Position numbers and translations under genes: made by a program | Notes under the pieces: generated by a model | The model's database searches: none | What the model was told of the DNA's origin: nothing | What the model saw: only the letters and a program-made list of their open reading frames with translations | In this document: positions 32,935 through 42,000 of the stretch, in pieces | Position numbering within the stretch: position 1 is the stretch's first letter | How the letters are laid out: each line of letters begins with the position of its first letter | Source: CAKVON01 sp902475665 | GTDB taxonomy: Bacteria > Actinomycetota > Coriobacteriia > Coriobacteriales > Atopobiaceae | NCBI GenBank assembly: GCA_036321795.1 | Contig: JAWQCY010000001.1 | Location: 558,001-622,000 of the forward strand | Length of the DNA stretch: 64,000 nt | Direction of reading: 5' to 3'

Positions 32935-33738
32935 TTAGGCGCGTACCCTGAACAGCGTCACGTCGTAGGTGATGTCGTCGAGCCCCTTGAGAAGTGCCGC
33001 ATAGCTAATGGGGTCTTGGTTCTCGATGATTATCGTGGCGACCTCATCGATCGTCTGGTCGGGGTAGAGGTACCACTCGTAGCTGCGACGTGCGTGGTAG
33101 CTATCGAACGGGCACAGTAGGTGGAGTCCTGCCAGCAGGTCACCACGATCGCCCATGAGTCGCGAGCGGAGGTTGCTGATCGAGCGACGCGTCGTCATAT
33201 ACGACCACAGGCGATACGCCTGACGTTCTCCGTTGGCACGTGTGACGCGCACGTAGACGTCGGTCTTGCCCTTGACGTCCACCTCGGCATCCTGAAGGCT
33301 GCGGACTTCGATTCCCGCTTCGCCAATCTTGGCGCTGACCATCTGGTCCAGGTCCATCTCACGAATGAAGGAGGGGAGTGCTCGCAGGGCACGCCCCAGC
33401 TCGCGAACGGTTGTGTCGTGCGACATGCCCTGCTCCATACAGGCACGCACGATGTCCGCGCTGTAGGTCGCGGGGGTAAAGAAGCTGGAGTCCACGCCGT
33501 TGTGGAACACTGTGGAGAAGGGTATGCGAGTGCGCCCCTCTTGCTTGATCAGGCCCGTGGAGCAGCTGCCGTCCATACGACGGCCCATAAGGCCCTGCTC
33601 CTCGAGCGTCTGCTTCGTGCGCTCGAGCCACTCGGTGTTTTGCGGCTTGTTGAGCTCGAAGTATCGATCGAGTCCCTGTGCAAACGTGACCTCTGACCAG
33701 GTCTTCATATAGCCGCGAATGCTCTTGTAGGTTGGCAT
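32935..33738 (-). CDS. Probable type II restriction endonuclease
   Basis: A 267-residue protein convergent with the C5-methylase, its stop four bases from the methylase stop. The start at 33738 follows GGAGAAGGG. I do not recognise a named family. Residues about 165-195 (IEVRSLQDAEVDVKGKTDVY) could supply a PD-(D/E)XK-like core of acidic residues followed by a lysine on a strand. The assignment as endonuclease rests mostly on pairing with the methylase and lack of other known domains. Confidence 0.6.
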   Translation of the reverse strand: MPTYKSIRGYMKTWSEVTFAQGLDRYFELNKPQNTEWLERTKQTLEEQGLMGRRMDGSCSTGLIKQEGRTRIPFSTVFHNGVDSSFFTPATYSADIVRACMEQGMSHDTTVRELGRALRALPSFIREMDLDQMVSAKIGEAGIEVRSLQDAEVDVKGKTDVYVRVTRANGERQAYRLWSYMTTRRSISNLRSRLMGDRGDLLAGLHLLCPFDSYHARRSYEWYLYPDQTIDEVATIIIENQDPISYAALLKGLDDITYDVTLFRVRA

Positions 33739-33910
33739 GGTGGCCCTTCTCCGCTTTGTCGCGCGACTTTCGCGACGACCATTTCCTACTGCCATGGTAT
33801 TACGCGTCGTCATCCTACGGGTACATTCGGACGTTAATTGGAGGACCAAGTTCACGTTAATTAAAACGTGGATAATCGAGGCAGTAATCCCGACTTAAGG
33901 CGAACAGCGT

Positions 33911-35257
33911 ATGTCAGAAGAAGAGAACGAGCTTCCGTATGATCCCTCCGACCGAGACTCGATCATTGGGTATGCCCAGCGCCTCGTTGGCACCACGCTT
34001 CGTGACCATATCGAGGTCGAGGAAATCCAGGACCCGCATGTCCGCCGCGGCTCCTTCGGCAACGCTGTCGAGGAGTATTACTTTAAGTACGACATCAACA
34101 GCGATCAGAACCCCGACTTTGCCGAGGTCGGTCTCGAGCTCAAGACCACTCCTCTCAGGCGAGGCAAGAACAATGCCCTCGTCTCTAAGGAACGCCTGGT
34201 CCTGACAATGATTGACTACATGACAGTCGTTAACGAGGACTTTGAGCACAGTCATCTGCTGAACAAGGTTAACGACGTTCTCCTAATCTCGTACCTATGG
34301 GAGCCCGACAAGAGCCCGCTTGATTACACAATCGAACTTGCGAGCGATTGGCAGATGCCCGAGGAGGACATCCCCCAAATCAAGCAGGACTGGAACATCG
34401 TTGTCGAGAAGGTCCGTGCGGGTCATGCCGAGGATATTTCGGGAAGCGACACCATGTACCTGGAGGCATGTACCAAGGCGGCCAACAGCAAAGTCCGTCG
34501 CAAGCAACCATACTCAGACATCGAGGCCAAGCCGCGTGCCTGGGCGCTCAAGGCTTCATATATGACGGCAGTTTCCCAAGGTCTTCTCAAGAAGATGGAA
34601 GGCATCAAGAGGGAGAAGGACGAGGCGGGCCTGTCGCTCCTCGACCTTGTGAGGCGTCGCTTCGAGCCTTTCTTCGGCTGCAGCGAAGATGAGCTTAAGG
34701 CTCGCTATGGCCTCACCAAATCCAAGGACATTGCCGCGCGTATCACCAAACAAATCCTGGGAGTGGACGAAGGTTCCCAGATTGCCGAGTTTGAGAAGGC
34801 AGGTATCAAGGCCAAGACCATCCGTCTGCAAGCGAATGGACGCCCCAAGGAGGCGATGTCCTTCCCGTGCTTCGATTATTTCAATCTCGCGGAGCGCAAT
34901 TTTGAGGACTCGGATTTCTTTGGCTATTTGCAGCAGAAGTACCTTTTCGTTATTTACAGGGCCGACGATGAGGGAATCTTCCGACTGGCTGATATTTGCT
35001 TCTGGCAGATGCCCGATGCCGACTATCCCGAGGCAAAGCGTTGCTTTGACCAGATGAAGAACAACGTGTTGGAAGGTCGTGCAGACGTGAACGTTAGGTC
35101 GACCGAGAACCGCTGCTGTCACGTGCGCCCTCATGGGCGGAATTCGGCTGACACCTGGCCCCAGCCTTACGGCGATCCCGTGGTCAAGAAGTCCTTCTGG
35201 CTCAACCAGTCGTACCTTGCCGAACAGATTGCCAAGGCTCTGCAGTCTGGGCGGTAG
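33911..35257 (+). CDS. Sau3AI/MutH-family type II restriction endonuclease
   Basis: A 448-residue protein with the two-domain Sau3AI layout: an N-terminal MutH-like catalytic half and a C-terminal MutH-like half used for DNA binding. Residues 47-58 (GSFGNAVEEYYF) and 66-80 (NPDFAEVGLELKTT) carry the catalytic D69, E76 and K78, close to the D70/E77/K79 of E. coli MutH. Such enzymes cut at GATC. The cognate C5-methylase follows 142 bases downstream. Codon usage is less GC-extreme than in the flanking core genes, which suggests acquisition. Confidence 0.9.
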   Translation: MSEEENELPYDPSDRDSIIGYAQRLVGTTLRDHIEVEEIQDPHVRRGSFGNAVEEYYFKYDINSDQNPDFAEVGLELKTTPLRRGKNNALVSKERLVLTMIDYMTVVNEDFEHSHLLNKVNDVLLISYLWEPDKSPLDYTIELASDWQMPEEDIPQIKQDWNIVVEKVRAGHAEDISGSDTMYLEACTKAANSKVRRKQPYSDIEAKPRAWALKASYMTAVSQGLLKKMEGIKREKDEAGLSLLDLVRRRFEPFFGCSEDELKARYGLTKSKDIAARITKQILGVDEGSQIAEFEKAGIKAKTIRLQANGRPKEAMSFPCFDYFNLAERNFEDSDFFGYLQQKYLFVIYRADDEGIFRLADICFWQMPDADYPEAKRCFDQMKNNVLEGRADVNVRSTENRCCHVRPHGRNSADTWPQPYGDPVVKKSFWLNQSYLAEQIAKALQSGR

Positions 35258-35399
35258 CGGCACTCGCATTCGGCGGGTGGGCAATTACTGTCCGTGCGCC
35301 CGATTAGGATGAGGCCTGTAGCTATTCCTGAGTTGATCAAGGATTCTCGATCGTCTATCATCGAAGGACATATTTGGACACAGCAGCGATTGGAGAAAC

Positions 35400-36683
35400 G
35401 TGTCCGAGGCAATACGTGTGGCCGAGCTCTTTGCTGGAGTCGGCGGTTTCCGTCTGGGGCTCGACGGATACCAAGACGAGAAGAGCCCCCAGTTCAACAT
35501 GCCTGCGGCAGGTCCTTTCAAGACCGTCTGGGCTAATCAGTGGGAGCCTGCAGGCACTCCTGCGCGCCAATTTGCGGCTCGTTGTTATGAGACTCATTTT
35601 GGTGAGGGCTCTGTCGTGAACGAGGACATCAATAAGGTTCTCGACGAGACCGAGTCTGGTGAGCGAGAGATTCCCGCGGTCGATATGGTCGTCGGTGGAT
35701 TTCCCTGTCAGGATTACTCGGTTGCCAAGCCGCTTTCCCAGGCCCATGGCATCGAGGGCAAGAAGGGTGTCCTATGGTGGGACATCTATCGCTTCCTCAA
35801 AATCCAGCAGTCCAAGGGAGCTGAGTGTGCCCGTTACGTTCTTCTCGAGAATGTTGACAGGCTGCTTAAAAGTCCCGCGCCTCAGCGTGGTCGTGATTTC
35901 GCCATCATCCTCTCGTGCCTCGCAGACCTCGGCTATTCAGTCGAGTGGCGCGTGATTAACAGTGCCGAGTATGGTTTTCCGCAGAGGCGTAAGCGCGTAT
36001 ACATCTATGCGGAGCGTAATGCCAAGTGGGATATCGATTCTCGTATCCAGTCTGGTGTCATGGCGGGTGCCTTCCCGATCAAGACCCCCGAGAAGATTGC
36101 TGGTTTCGATATTCCCGGCGACCCTTACGAAGTGACCAAGTCGTTCGGTTTGGGCGCGAAGGTCTCGCCCTTTCGTGAGACTGGCGTTATGCAGGGTTGT
36201 CACGTCCTGACCTGCCCAATTGAGGAAGATTATTCGGGCGCCCGTCGTGTCCTGCGGGACGTGCTAATAGACGAGGCATCCGTTCCCGAGAGCTTCTACA
36301 TCCCCAGTGATCAGCTTTCCCGCTGGGAATACCTCAAAGGTTCCAAGCGGGAAGAGCGAACTAACAAGCACACGGGCGAGACCTACTACTACTCCGAGGG
36401 AAAGATGTCCTTTCCCGACTCCGTAGATAGTCCCTCCAGGACGATTCTGACAGGGGAGGGCGGTTCGAGTCCCTCGCGATTCAAGCATGTCATCGAGGTT
36501 GGCGGCCGCCTGAGGCGTCTTCTTCCCGATGAGCTCGAACAGCTGCAGGGTTTTCCCCGTGGGTGGACCAATACTGGCATGACGGACGGAAACAGAGCCT
36601 TCTGCATGGGCAACGCCCTTGTGATTGGCATTCCGCATCTTATTGGCAAGCAGATTGCCAATATTGAGAATGCCAAGAAGTAG
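35400..36683 (+). CDS. DNA (cytosine-5)-methyltransferase paired with the Sau3AI-like enzyme
   Basis: A 427-residue methylase with a GTG start after TTGGAGA. Motif I VAELFAGVGGFRLG, motif IV VGGFPCQDYSVAK (catalytic Cys 103), motif VI LLENVDRLLKSP, motif VIII YGFPQRRKRVYIY, motif IX near LRRLLPDELEQLQGFP and motif X MGNALVIGIPHLI. The length and position after a Sau3AI-like endonuclease suggest it modifies the cytosine of GATC. A strong terminator follows. Confidence 0.92.
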   Translation: MSEAIRVAELFAGVGGFRLGLDGYQDEKSPQFNMPAAGPFKTVWANQWEPAGTPARQFAARCYETHFGEGSVVNEDINKVLDETESGEREIPAVDMVVGGFPCQDYSVAKPLSQAHGIEGKKGVLWWDIYRFLKIQQSKGAECARYVLLENVDRLLKSPAPQRGRDFAIILSCLADLGYSVEWRVINSAEYGFPQRRKRVYIYAERNAKWDIDSRIQSGVMAGAFPIKTPEKIAGFDIPGDPYEVTKSFGLGAKVSPFRETGVMQGCHVLTCPIEEDYSGARRVLRDVLIDEASVPESFYIPSDQLSRWEYLKGSKREERTNKHTGETYYYSEGKMSFPDSVDSPSRTILTGEGGSSPSRFKHVIEVGGRLRRLLPDELEQLQGFPRGWTNTGMTDGNRAFCMGNALVIGIPHLIGKQIANIENAKK

Positions 36684-36709
36684 GTAGGCACCATCTGTTT
36701 TTGAGAAAA

Positions 36710-36742
36710 GGCGCGGCGGGCAGGTCCGCCGCGCCTCTATTT
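36710..36742. terminator. Bidirectional terminator after the second methylase
   Basis: GGCGCGGCGG (36710-36719) pairs perfectly with CCGCCGCGCC (36726-36735). TCTATTT follows on the plus strand, and the minus strand reads into CTTTTC, so it can end transcription from both sides. Confidence 0.9.
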
Positions 36743-36850
36743 GGTTTTAGGAGTCTCGACACCGAGCTGTTCAAGGAAGCCGAGTAAGTTGTATGGCACT
36801 GGATACTTAGGTAGGTGCTGCATGTTTTTTCCAGTGGCGTGAACTGGGCA
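36737..36850 (-). pseudogene. Possible C-terminal remnant of a minus-strand gene
   Basis: A 37-codon open frame, opened by an in-frame TAA and containing ATG at 36823, ends at the bidirectional terminator with HLPKYPVPYNLLGFLEQLGV and a short Thr/Lys tail. It looks like a genuine protein end and would explain why the terminator has T-tracts on both sides. No start with a ribosome binding site is seen, and the sequence up to 37030 is AT-rich and gene-free, so this is probably the stump of a deleted gene. The family is unknown. Confidence 0.35.
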
Positions 36851-37043
36851 TTAACCAATTCAATTCCAAAATTCCAACAATGCGAGCGCATCAAGGCGTC
36901 TGCAAGTCTCATACGACTGCCGTCGTTTTGCGCGAAATGACGTATGGGATAGCGAGAAGATTGTCACGGTCGCGAACCGAGCTCTGTGTCTCTCGAGCTG
37001 TATGCTTCTGGTTATTCGAAATTCACACCACTGGAGGTAAGTT

Positions 37044-37649
37044 TTGGCTCGTAGGACCGTGCCACGCTCTACGCTCCTCTTCGTTATCGGGGGCAGTCTG
37101 GCCTACTTCGGAATTATGTGCCTTGTTTTTAGGTACCAGATCTATTACGCAAATCCGTTCATGAGGAGTTACGGCTCTACGAATAATGCCGGAATGGGCT
37201 ATGTTCTCTTATCGGTTGCGTGTTTTGTTCTCAGCCTGATTACCTGCGTATTCGGCTTCCGTTCTCGAGCTGCAGAGCGGAAGGCCCTCGAGAGGGTGCG
37301 TAGCCTGTCGGCTGGCGTTGGCGCTTCTCCGCGGGAGTTCATGAAGGCTCGTGGCGCCCTCACGCGCAACGGCGATTTCACAGGCATCTATGTCATCCAT
37401 AACAAGTCGAAGGACATGTACTACGTCGGGCAGAGCGTGCGCGTGGTTGGCCGCGTGAGGCAGCACCTCACGGGTCATGGCAACGGTGACGTGTACGCGG
37501 ACTATAAGTACGGTGACAAGTTCGAGATCAACCTCGTCTCACTTCGTGAAAGCGGTTACGACAGTCTCGATGCCCTCGAACGAGACACCATCGAGGCGTA
37601 TGACGCATATACCAAGGGTTACAACCGCACCAGGGGCAACAGAAACTAG
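37044..37649 (+). CDS. Membrane-anchored GIY-YIG nuclease-domain protein
   Basis: A 201-residue protein with a TTG start six bases after GGAGG. Two membrane helices (about 10-30 and 52-72) are followed by a basic linker and a C-terminal GIY-YIG domain: TGIYVIHNKSKDMYYVGQS (about 113-131), then an arginine helix VRVVGRVRQHL, an acidic helix ALERDTIEAYDAY and the final Asn in YNRTRGN. All catalytic elements seem present. Anchoring a nuclease domain to the membrane next to two restriction systems suggests action on incoming DNA, but this is inference. Confidence 0.83.
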   Translation: MARRTVPRSTLLFVIGGSLAYFGIMCLVFRYQIYYANPFMRSYGSTNNAGMGYVLLSVACFVLSLITCVFGFRSRAAERKALERVRSLSAGVGASPREFMKARGALTRNGDFTGIYVIHNKSKDMYYVGQSVRVVGRVRQHLTGHGNGDVYADYKYGDKFEINLVSLRESGYDSLDALERDTIEAYDAYTKGYNRTRGNRN

Positions 37650-37685
37650 GGTCCCGCGGTCCTTCTCGGCAGGTGATGGATGGCG

Positions 37686-38828
37686 CTACTCGCCCATGTA
37701 CGTGCCGACGAACAGGGGAGCGCCCGAGCGGTTGAAGAGGGCAAAGGCGAAGGGGCGGTCGAAGGTGACCTCGACCGGGGGCTCGCAGTCGAACAGGGCT
37801 GCGCCTGTGACGCAGCACATGATCGTGAAGGCTCCTCCCTCGGCGCCGTCCATATCAATCTTGAGCTTGGCGCTTTGCTTGCAGGAGTCGACCATTATGT
37901 TAGCGTCGGTCATGTTGCCGAATTCGGCGCCGGGCAGGAAGGCCCTTTGGATTCCGATGTCGCGCAGGAACTGCGAGAGCTCGGTGCCGTCGGCCTTGAG
38001 GTCGAACTTGGGAACGCGCAGGTTGATTCCGCCAGAGGGGTGACTGGTGCCCTGATTGTGCTGGCAACGTAGGATCAGGTCCCAGGCGTCGCCGTTGTGG
38101 ACGAAGGCGTCCAGCGTATCGGGATCCTTTGGCATGCAGAAGACCATCTGGGCACCCGAGCGCATCGGCCAGCTGACTGCGGTGCCGCAGGGATCGTCCA
38201 GAAGGGTCGAGTAGTCGCTGATGCCGTCCATCATGGGAGCGTCGGAATCTCCCTTTGCCCCGTGGAAGGTCGAGGGGTCTGACGAGCCGAAGCTGTCGTA
38301 CCAGGCGTCCCTGAAGTGCAGGGCGCTGACTATCGCGAGGACGGTGTTGGCTGACAGCTCTGGCGCGGTGGCGAACTTGCCGCCCGTGTTGTCCCTCAGC
38401 CACGCGGACATGGCTTCTTTGGTCTGCTGCGTTCCGAAGCGCGCGGGGAAAGGCTTGCCGTTGAGGGACTTGATCGCCTCGGCGAAAGAGTCTTTGACGG
38501 GCGCTTGCAGGACATCTGCCCACACCGACGTCCCGACCGTATAGGAGTATCCCTCATCGGATTCGACGTCGTCGACGGCTTCGACATCGTTGGAGCCTGC
38601 GTCCAGAATGGCGGCAAGGGCTTTTGTGCGGGCGGATTGCCCGCCCAGGGCGGCATCAATTTGGGTGAGGGTCTCGCCTGTGGCGCCACGCGCAAGAACC
38701 TCGAGTGCGAGGACAAGGCATGCGGGAGAGGCGACGAAGCTCGCGCCGGCGTTGTGCCGGCTGTCGAGCATCTGCGCCGCGAGGCTGTCGAGCCCGGGGG
38801 CGAACGTGTTGGCGGCTGCGTGGGACAT
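37686..38828 (-). CDS. Serpin-family serine protease inhibitor
   Basis: A 380-residue serpin starting after AAAGGAGA. Serpins trap proteases by insertion of a cleaved reactive loop. Recognisable parts are NTVLAIVSALHFRDAWYDSF (shutter/helix region), the hinge AEGGAFTIMCCVTGAA, and the C-terminal FDRPFAFALFNRSGAPLFVG strands. The reactive loop has an unusual pair of cysteines (MCC) and another in FDCEPP. No signal peptide is visible, so it may act inside the cell or be released by lysis. It is a single-gene unit with a palindrome at its promoter. Confidence 0.92.
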   Translation of the reverse strand: MSHAAANTFAPGLDSLAAQMLDSRHNAGASFVASPACLVLALEVLARGATGETLTQIDAALGGQSARTKALAAILDAGSNDVEAVDDVESDEGYSYTVGTSVWADVLQAPVKDSFAEAIKSLNGKPFPARFGTQQTKEAMSAWLRDNTGGKFATAPELSANTVLAIVSALHFRDAWYDSFGSSDPSTFHGAKGDSDAPMMDGISDYSTLLDDPCGTAVSWPMRSGAQMVFCMPKDPDTLDAFVHNGDAWDLILRCQHNQGTSHPSGGINLRVPKFDLKADGTELSQFLRDIGIQRAFLPGAEFGNMTDANIMVDSCKQSAKLKIDMDGAEGGAFTIMCCVTGAALFDCEPPVEVTFDRPFAFALFNRSGAPLFVGTYMGE

Positions 38829-38873
38829 GGGTTCTCCTTTCCCTATGGTTGGACTAACGATACGGGGCGTGAC

Positions 38874-38901
38874 GGACACTATTTCGGGCCCAATAGTGTC
38901 C
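38874..38901. promoter_or_regulatory. Palindromic operator-like site upstream of the serpin gene
   Basis: GGACACTATT (38874-38883) and AATAGTGTCC (38892-38901) form a perfect 10-bp inverted repeat around the GC-rich spacer TCGGGCCC, 46 bases before the serpin start. The form is that of a dimeric repressor or activator site. Confidence 0.65.
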
Positions 38902-39076
38902 GGGCGATGGGTTACGAGTCGTGGTGCTTCTCGGCACGAGACTGGTTGATGGCCAACTAGGGGCGATGGGCGCGTGGCATGGCGGCCTTGGCCGCGGGCC
39001 TATTTGAGCTCAGGGGAACCTGACCAAAAACTTACAATCGGCATATATGCATGACGTTATTGAGGGGGTCGTCGCG

Positions 39077-42000
39077 ATGAGGCGTTCGGTTGGGCTGCTA
39101 CTCTCGGTGTTGGTGACCACGTCACTTTCGGTTCCTGCCGTAACCCTTGCGGCGGATGTCGTGACGGGCACGTCCGATGCCGTCGCCGTGCAGCGGGAGG
39201 GCGACGCCTCACAGGGCGTCGTGAGCGCCACCGGCGACGATGATGCCGACTCTGCAGTCTCTGGTCCTGCGGAACAGGGGAGCGCGCCAGTGACGCCCGA
39301 CGCGCCCGCGGAGGCTGCCGCGACCGACGCCGCCGCCACGCCTGCGGCCCCCGCTAGGAGGCGGGCGCCCACCACCGTCCAGGCCGACACCATGCGCGGG
39401 CGCCTCGACGCACTTGCGGCGTCCAACAGGGACGTGCTTTCCGACGGCGCGAGGGTTGTCATCGCCCCCAAGACGGTCGGCGGCCTGTGCATCGGCGATG
39501 TCGCCACGGCCGAGCTCGTGGGCATCAAGGGCGCGTCCCCGTCCGTGTGGGTCGTCTCGCACGACGCCCAGGGCTACGTGACCCTGACCAACGCTGCCAC
39601 CGGCAAGGTGCTGGACGTCAAGGGTGGCAAGGCGGTTGTGGGCACGCAGGTCCAGCAGTGCGTGGCAAACGGTACGTACGCGCAAAAGTGGATCGTTCGC
39701 AAGACGCCCTCGGGCTCGTACGAACTTCTCTCCGCCCTGGGCGAGGACCTGCTGCTTGGCTACCCGAGCTCCAGCAAGGGCGCGCGCCCCGCGTTGAGGA
39801 AGGCCTCGGCTGGCTCGGTCGAGTGGGCCGTGAGCGAGCTCGCCCAGATGCGCTCCGAGCTCGACGCGCTAGCAACCAAGAACAAGTCCGTCCTGCCCGA
39901 CGGCACCTACGTGTTTGTCTCGTCCGCGTTCGACAGCCGCATGGTGCTGGAGGTCAAGGACGCCTCCAAGAAGAACGGCGGTAACGTCCAGCTGTGGTCG
40001 CACAAGGCCACGGCCGCGCAGAGGTGGGTCGTCTCGCACGACGCCCAGGGTTACGTGACGATCGCCAACGTCGGATCGGGTAAGGTGCTCGACGTCTCCG
40101 GTGGCATCGCGGCGCCCTGCACCAACGTCTGGCAGTACACCTCCACCGCGAACAACCTCGCGCAAAAGTGGGTTGCCGTCAGGGACGGCAACGGCATCAC
40201 GCTGCGCTCCGCCCTCTGGGGCAACGTCGCCCTGGACGTCTACAACGCCTCGCTCAAGAACGGTGCCAACGTGGAGGTCTTTACCCTCAACGGAAGCAAG
40301 GCGCAGAGGTTCTTCCCAGTGCGCCTGGCTACGCCCAAGGTCGAGAAGTGCGCTGACACCATCCAGTCGGGTGCCTGGTTCGCCATCGGCGCGAAGGGCG
40401 CGGGCAGCAAGGTGGTGGACGTGTGGAACGGCTCCGAGGCAAACGGTGCCAACGTCCAGGTCTTCTCGCCAAACAACACTTTCGCGCAGATGTTTACGTT
40501 TGAGTACAAAGACGGCTTCTACGCGATTCGCAACGCGCGGAGCGGGAAGGTTCTCGAGGTCGAGTATGGTGAGCCTGTCGCGGGCACCAACGTCGTGCAG
40601 CGCGCCTCCAACGGCGGCGCCAGGCAGCTGTGGGCTGTGACGAAGAACTCCGACGGCAGCTATGGTCTCACCAACAAGGCGACGGGCCTGGCGTTGGAGG
40701 TCTCGGGCTCCAACATCCAAGTCTCTGTCCTGGCGAACTCGAGCGCGCAGAGGTTCTCGCTCTCGCAGTGCAAGAGCCTGCTGGCCGAGGGCACCTACAC
40801 GATTGCGTCGCACGGCAACCGCAAGGCCGTGCTGGACGTGAAGGACGGCTCGGCGTCCGAGGGCGCAAACGTCTGGGTGTTCCAATCCAACGGCAGCTTC
40901 GCACAGAAGTGGCGAGTTGCCGCGGTCAAGGGCAGGGAGAACACCTATACGATCGAGTCCCTGGCCGCAGGCAAGCTTCTGAGCGTCGCCGGCAACGGCA
41001 ACGTGTGCATCAAGAAGGCGAATGGGTCGACCGCGCAGCAGTGGACCGTCGGGATTGAGAACGGTGCGGCCAAGTTCTTCTCGGTAGCCTACCCATCCAA
41101 GTCGCTTGACCTGCATGGCGGGTTGACGGCCAACAAGACCAACGTGCAGGTGTTTTCCAGCCACAGTGGCGCGGCCCAGCGCTTCTTCCTGACCAAGGTC
41201 AGCGAGGTGGTGCCCAACGGCACCTACATGATCAAGTTCGCGGCGTCGCCTGGCTTCGCCGTCGACGTGAAGGGTGCCTCCAAGTCCAACGGGGCTAACG
41301 TGCAGGTGTATACGTGCAACAAATCCGGCGCCCAGAAGTGGGTCGTCAAGTCCAGGGGCAACGGCACCTACAGCATCGTGAACGCTGCCAGTGGCAAGGC
41401 CCTTGCCGTGAAGGGTGGCACGGCATCCGCCGGCGCCAACGTCTGGCAGCAGGCCCCTAACAACACCAAGGCCCAGGCCTGGAAGTTCGTCTACTGCGCG
41501 GGTGGCTACAAGATCGTCTCGGCGCTCGATTCCGGCCTGGTGCTGAGTGCGACTGGGTTCGGCAACGGCAAGAACGCCCAGATTGCTGGCGACAGCGGTG
41601 CCTCAGCGCAGCGCTTCGTGCTGCAGAAGACCACCTACACCAAGCCGAAGCCCAAGCCGAAGCTGTCGGGCAACCAGCTTGCCATGTGGCGCAAGGCGCA
41701 GAGCTACAGCAGCGCCACGCGTTGGCTTGTTCTGAACGACGTGAGGAATGGCTGCAAGACGGCGGTGTTCCGTGGCCACTGCGGTAACTGGGAGCTCGTG
41801 AAGTATTGGGATTGCGGTCCTGGCACGGTCTATACGCCCACTCCGACGGGCCAGTACACCGTCACTGGCCGCGGCTACAGCTTTGGCCATGGCTACACCT
41901 GCTACTACTACACGCAGTTCTACGGCGACTACCTGTTCCACTCGGTGTTGTACTACCAGAATACGTTCAACCTGAAGGACGGCACGCTCGGCAGGAGGGT

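Noticed and set aside
33911..36683. Avoidance of GATC as sign of an active Sau3AI-type system
   Set aside because: GATC is frequent throughout the window (many GCGATC and GGATCG sites), so there is no avoidance by eye; this neither supports nor excludes activity, since the methylase would protect the sites.
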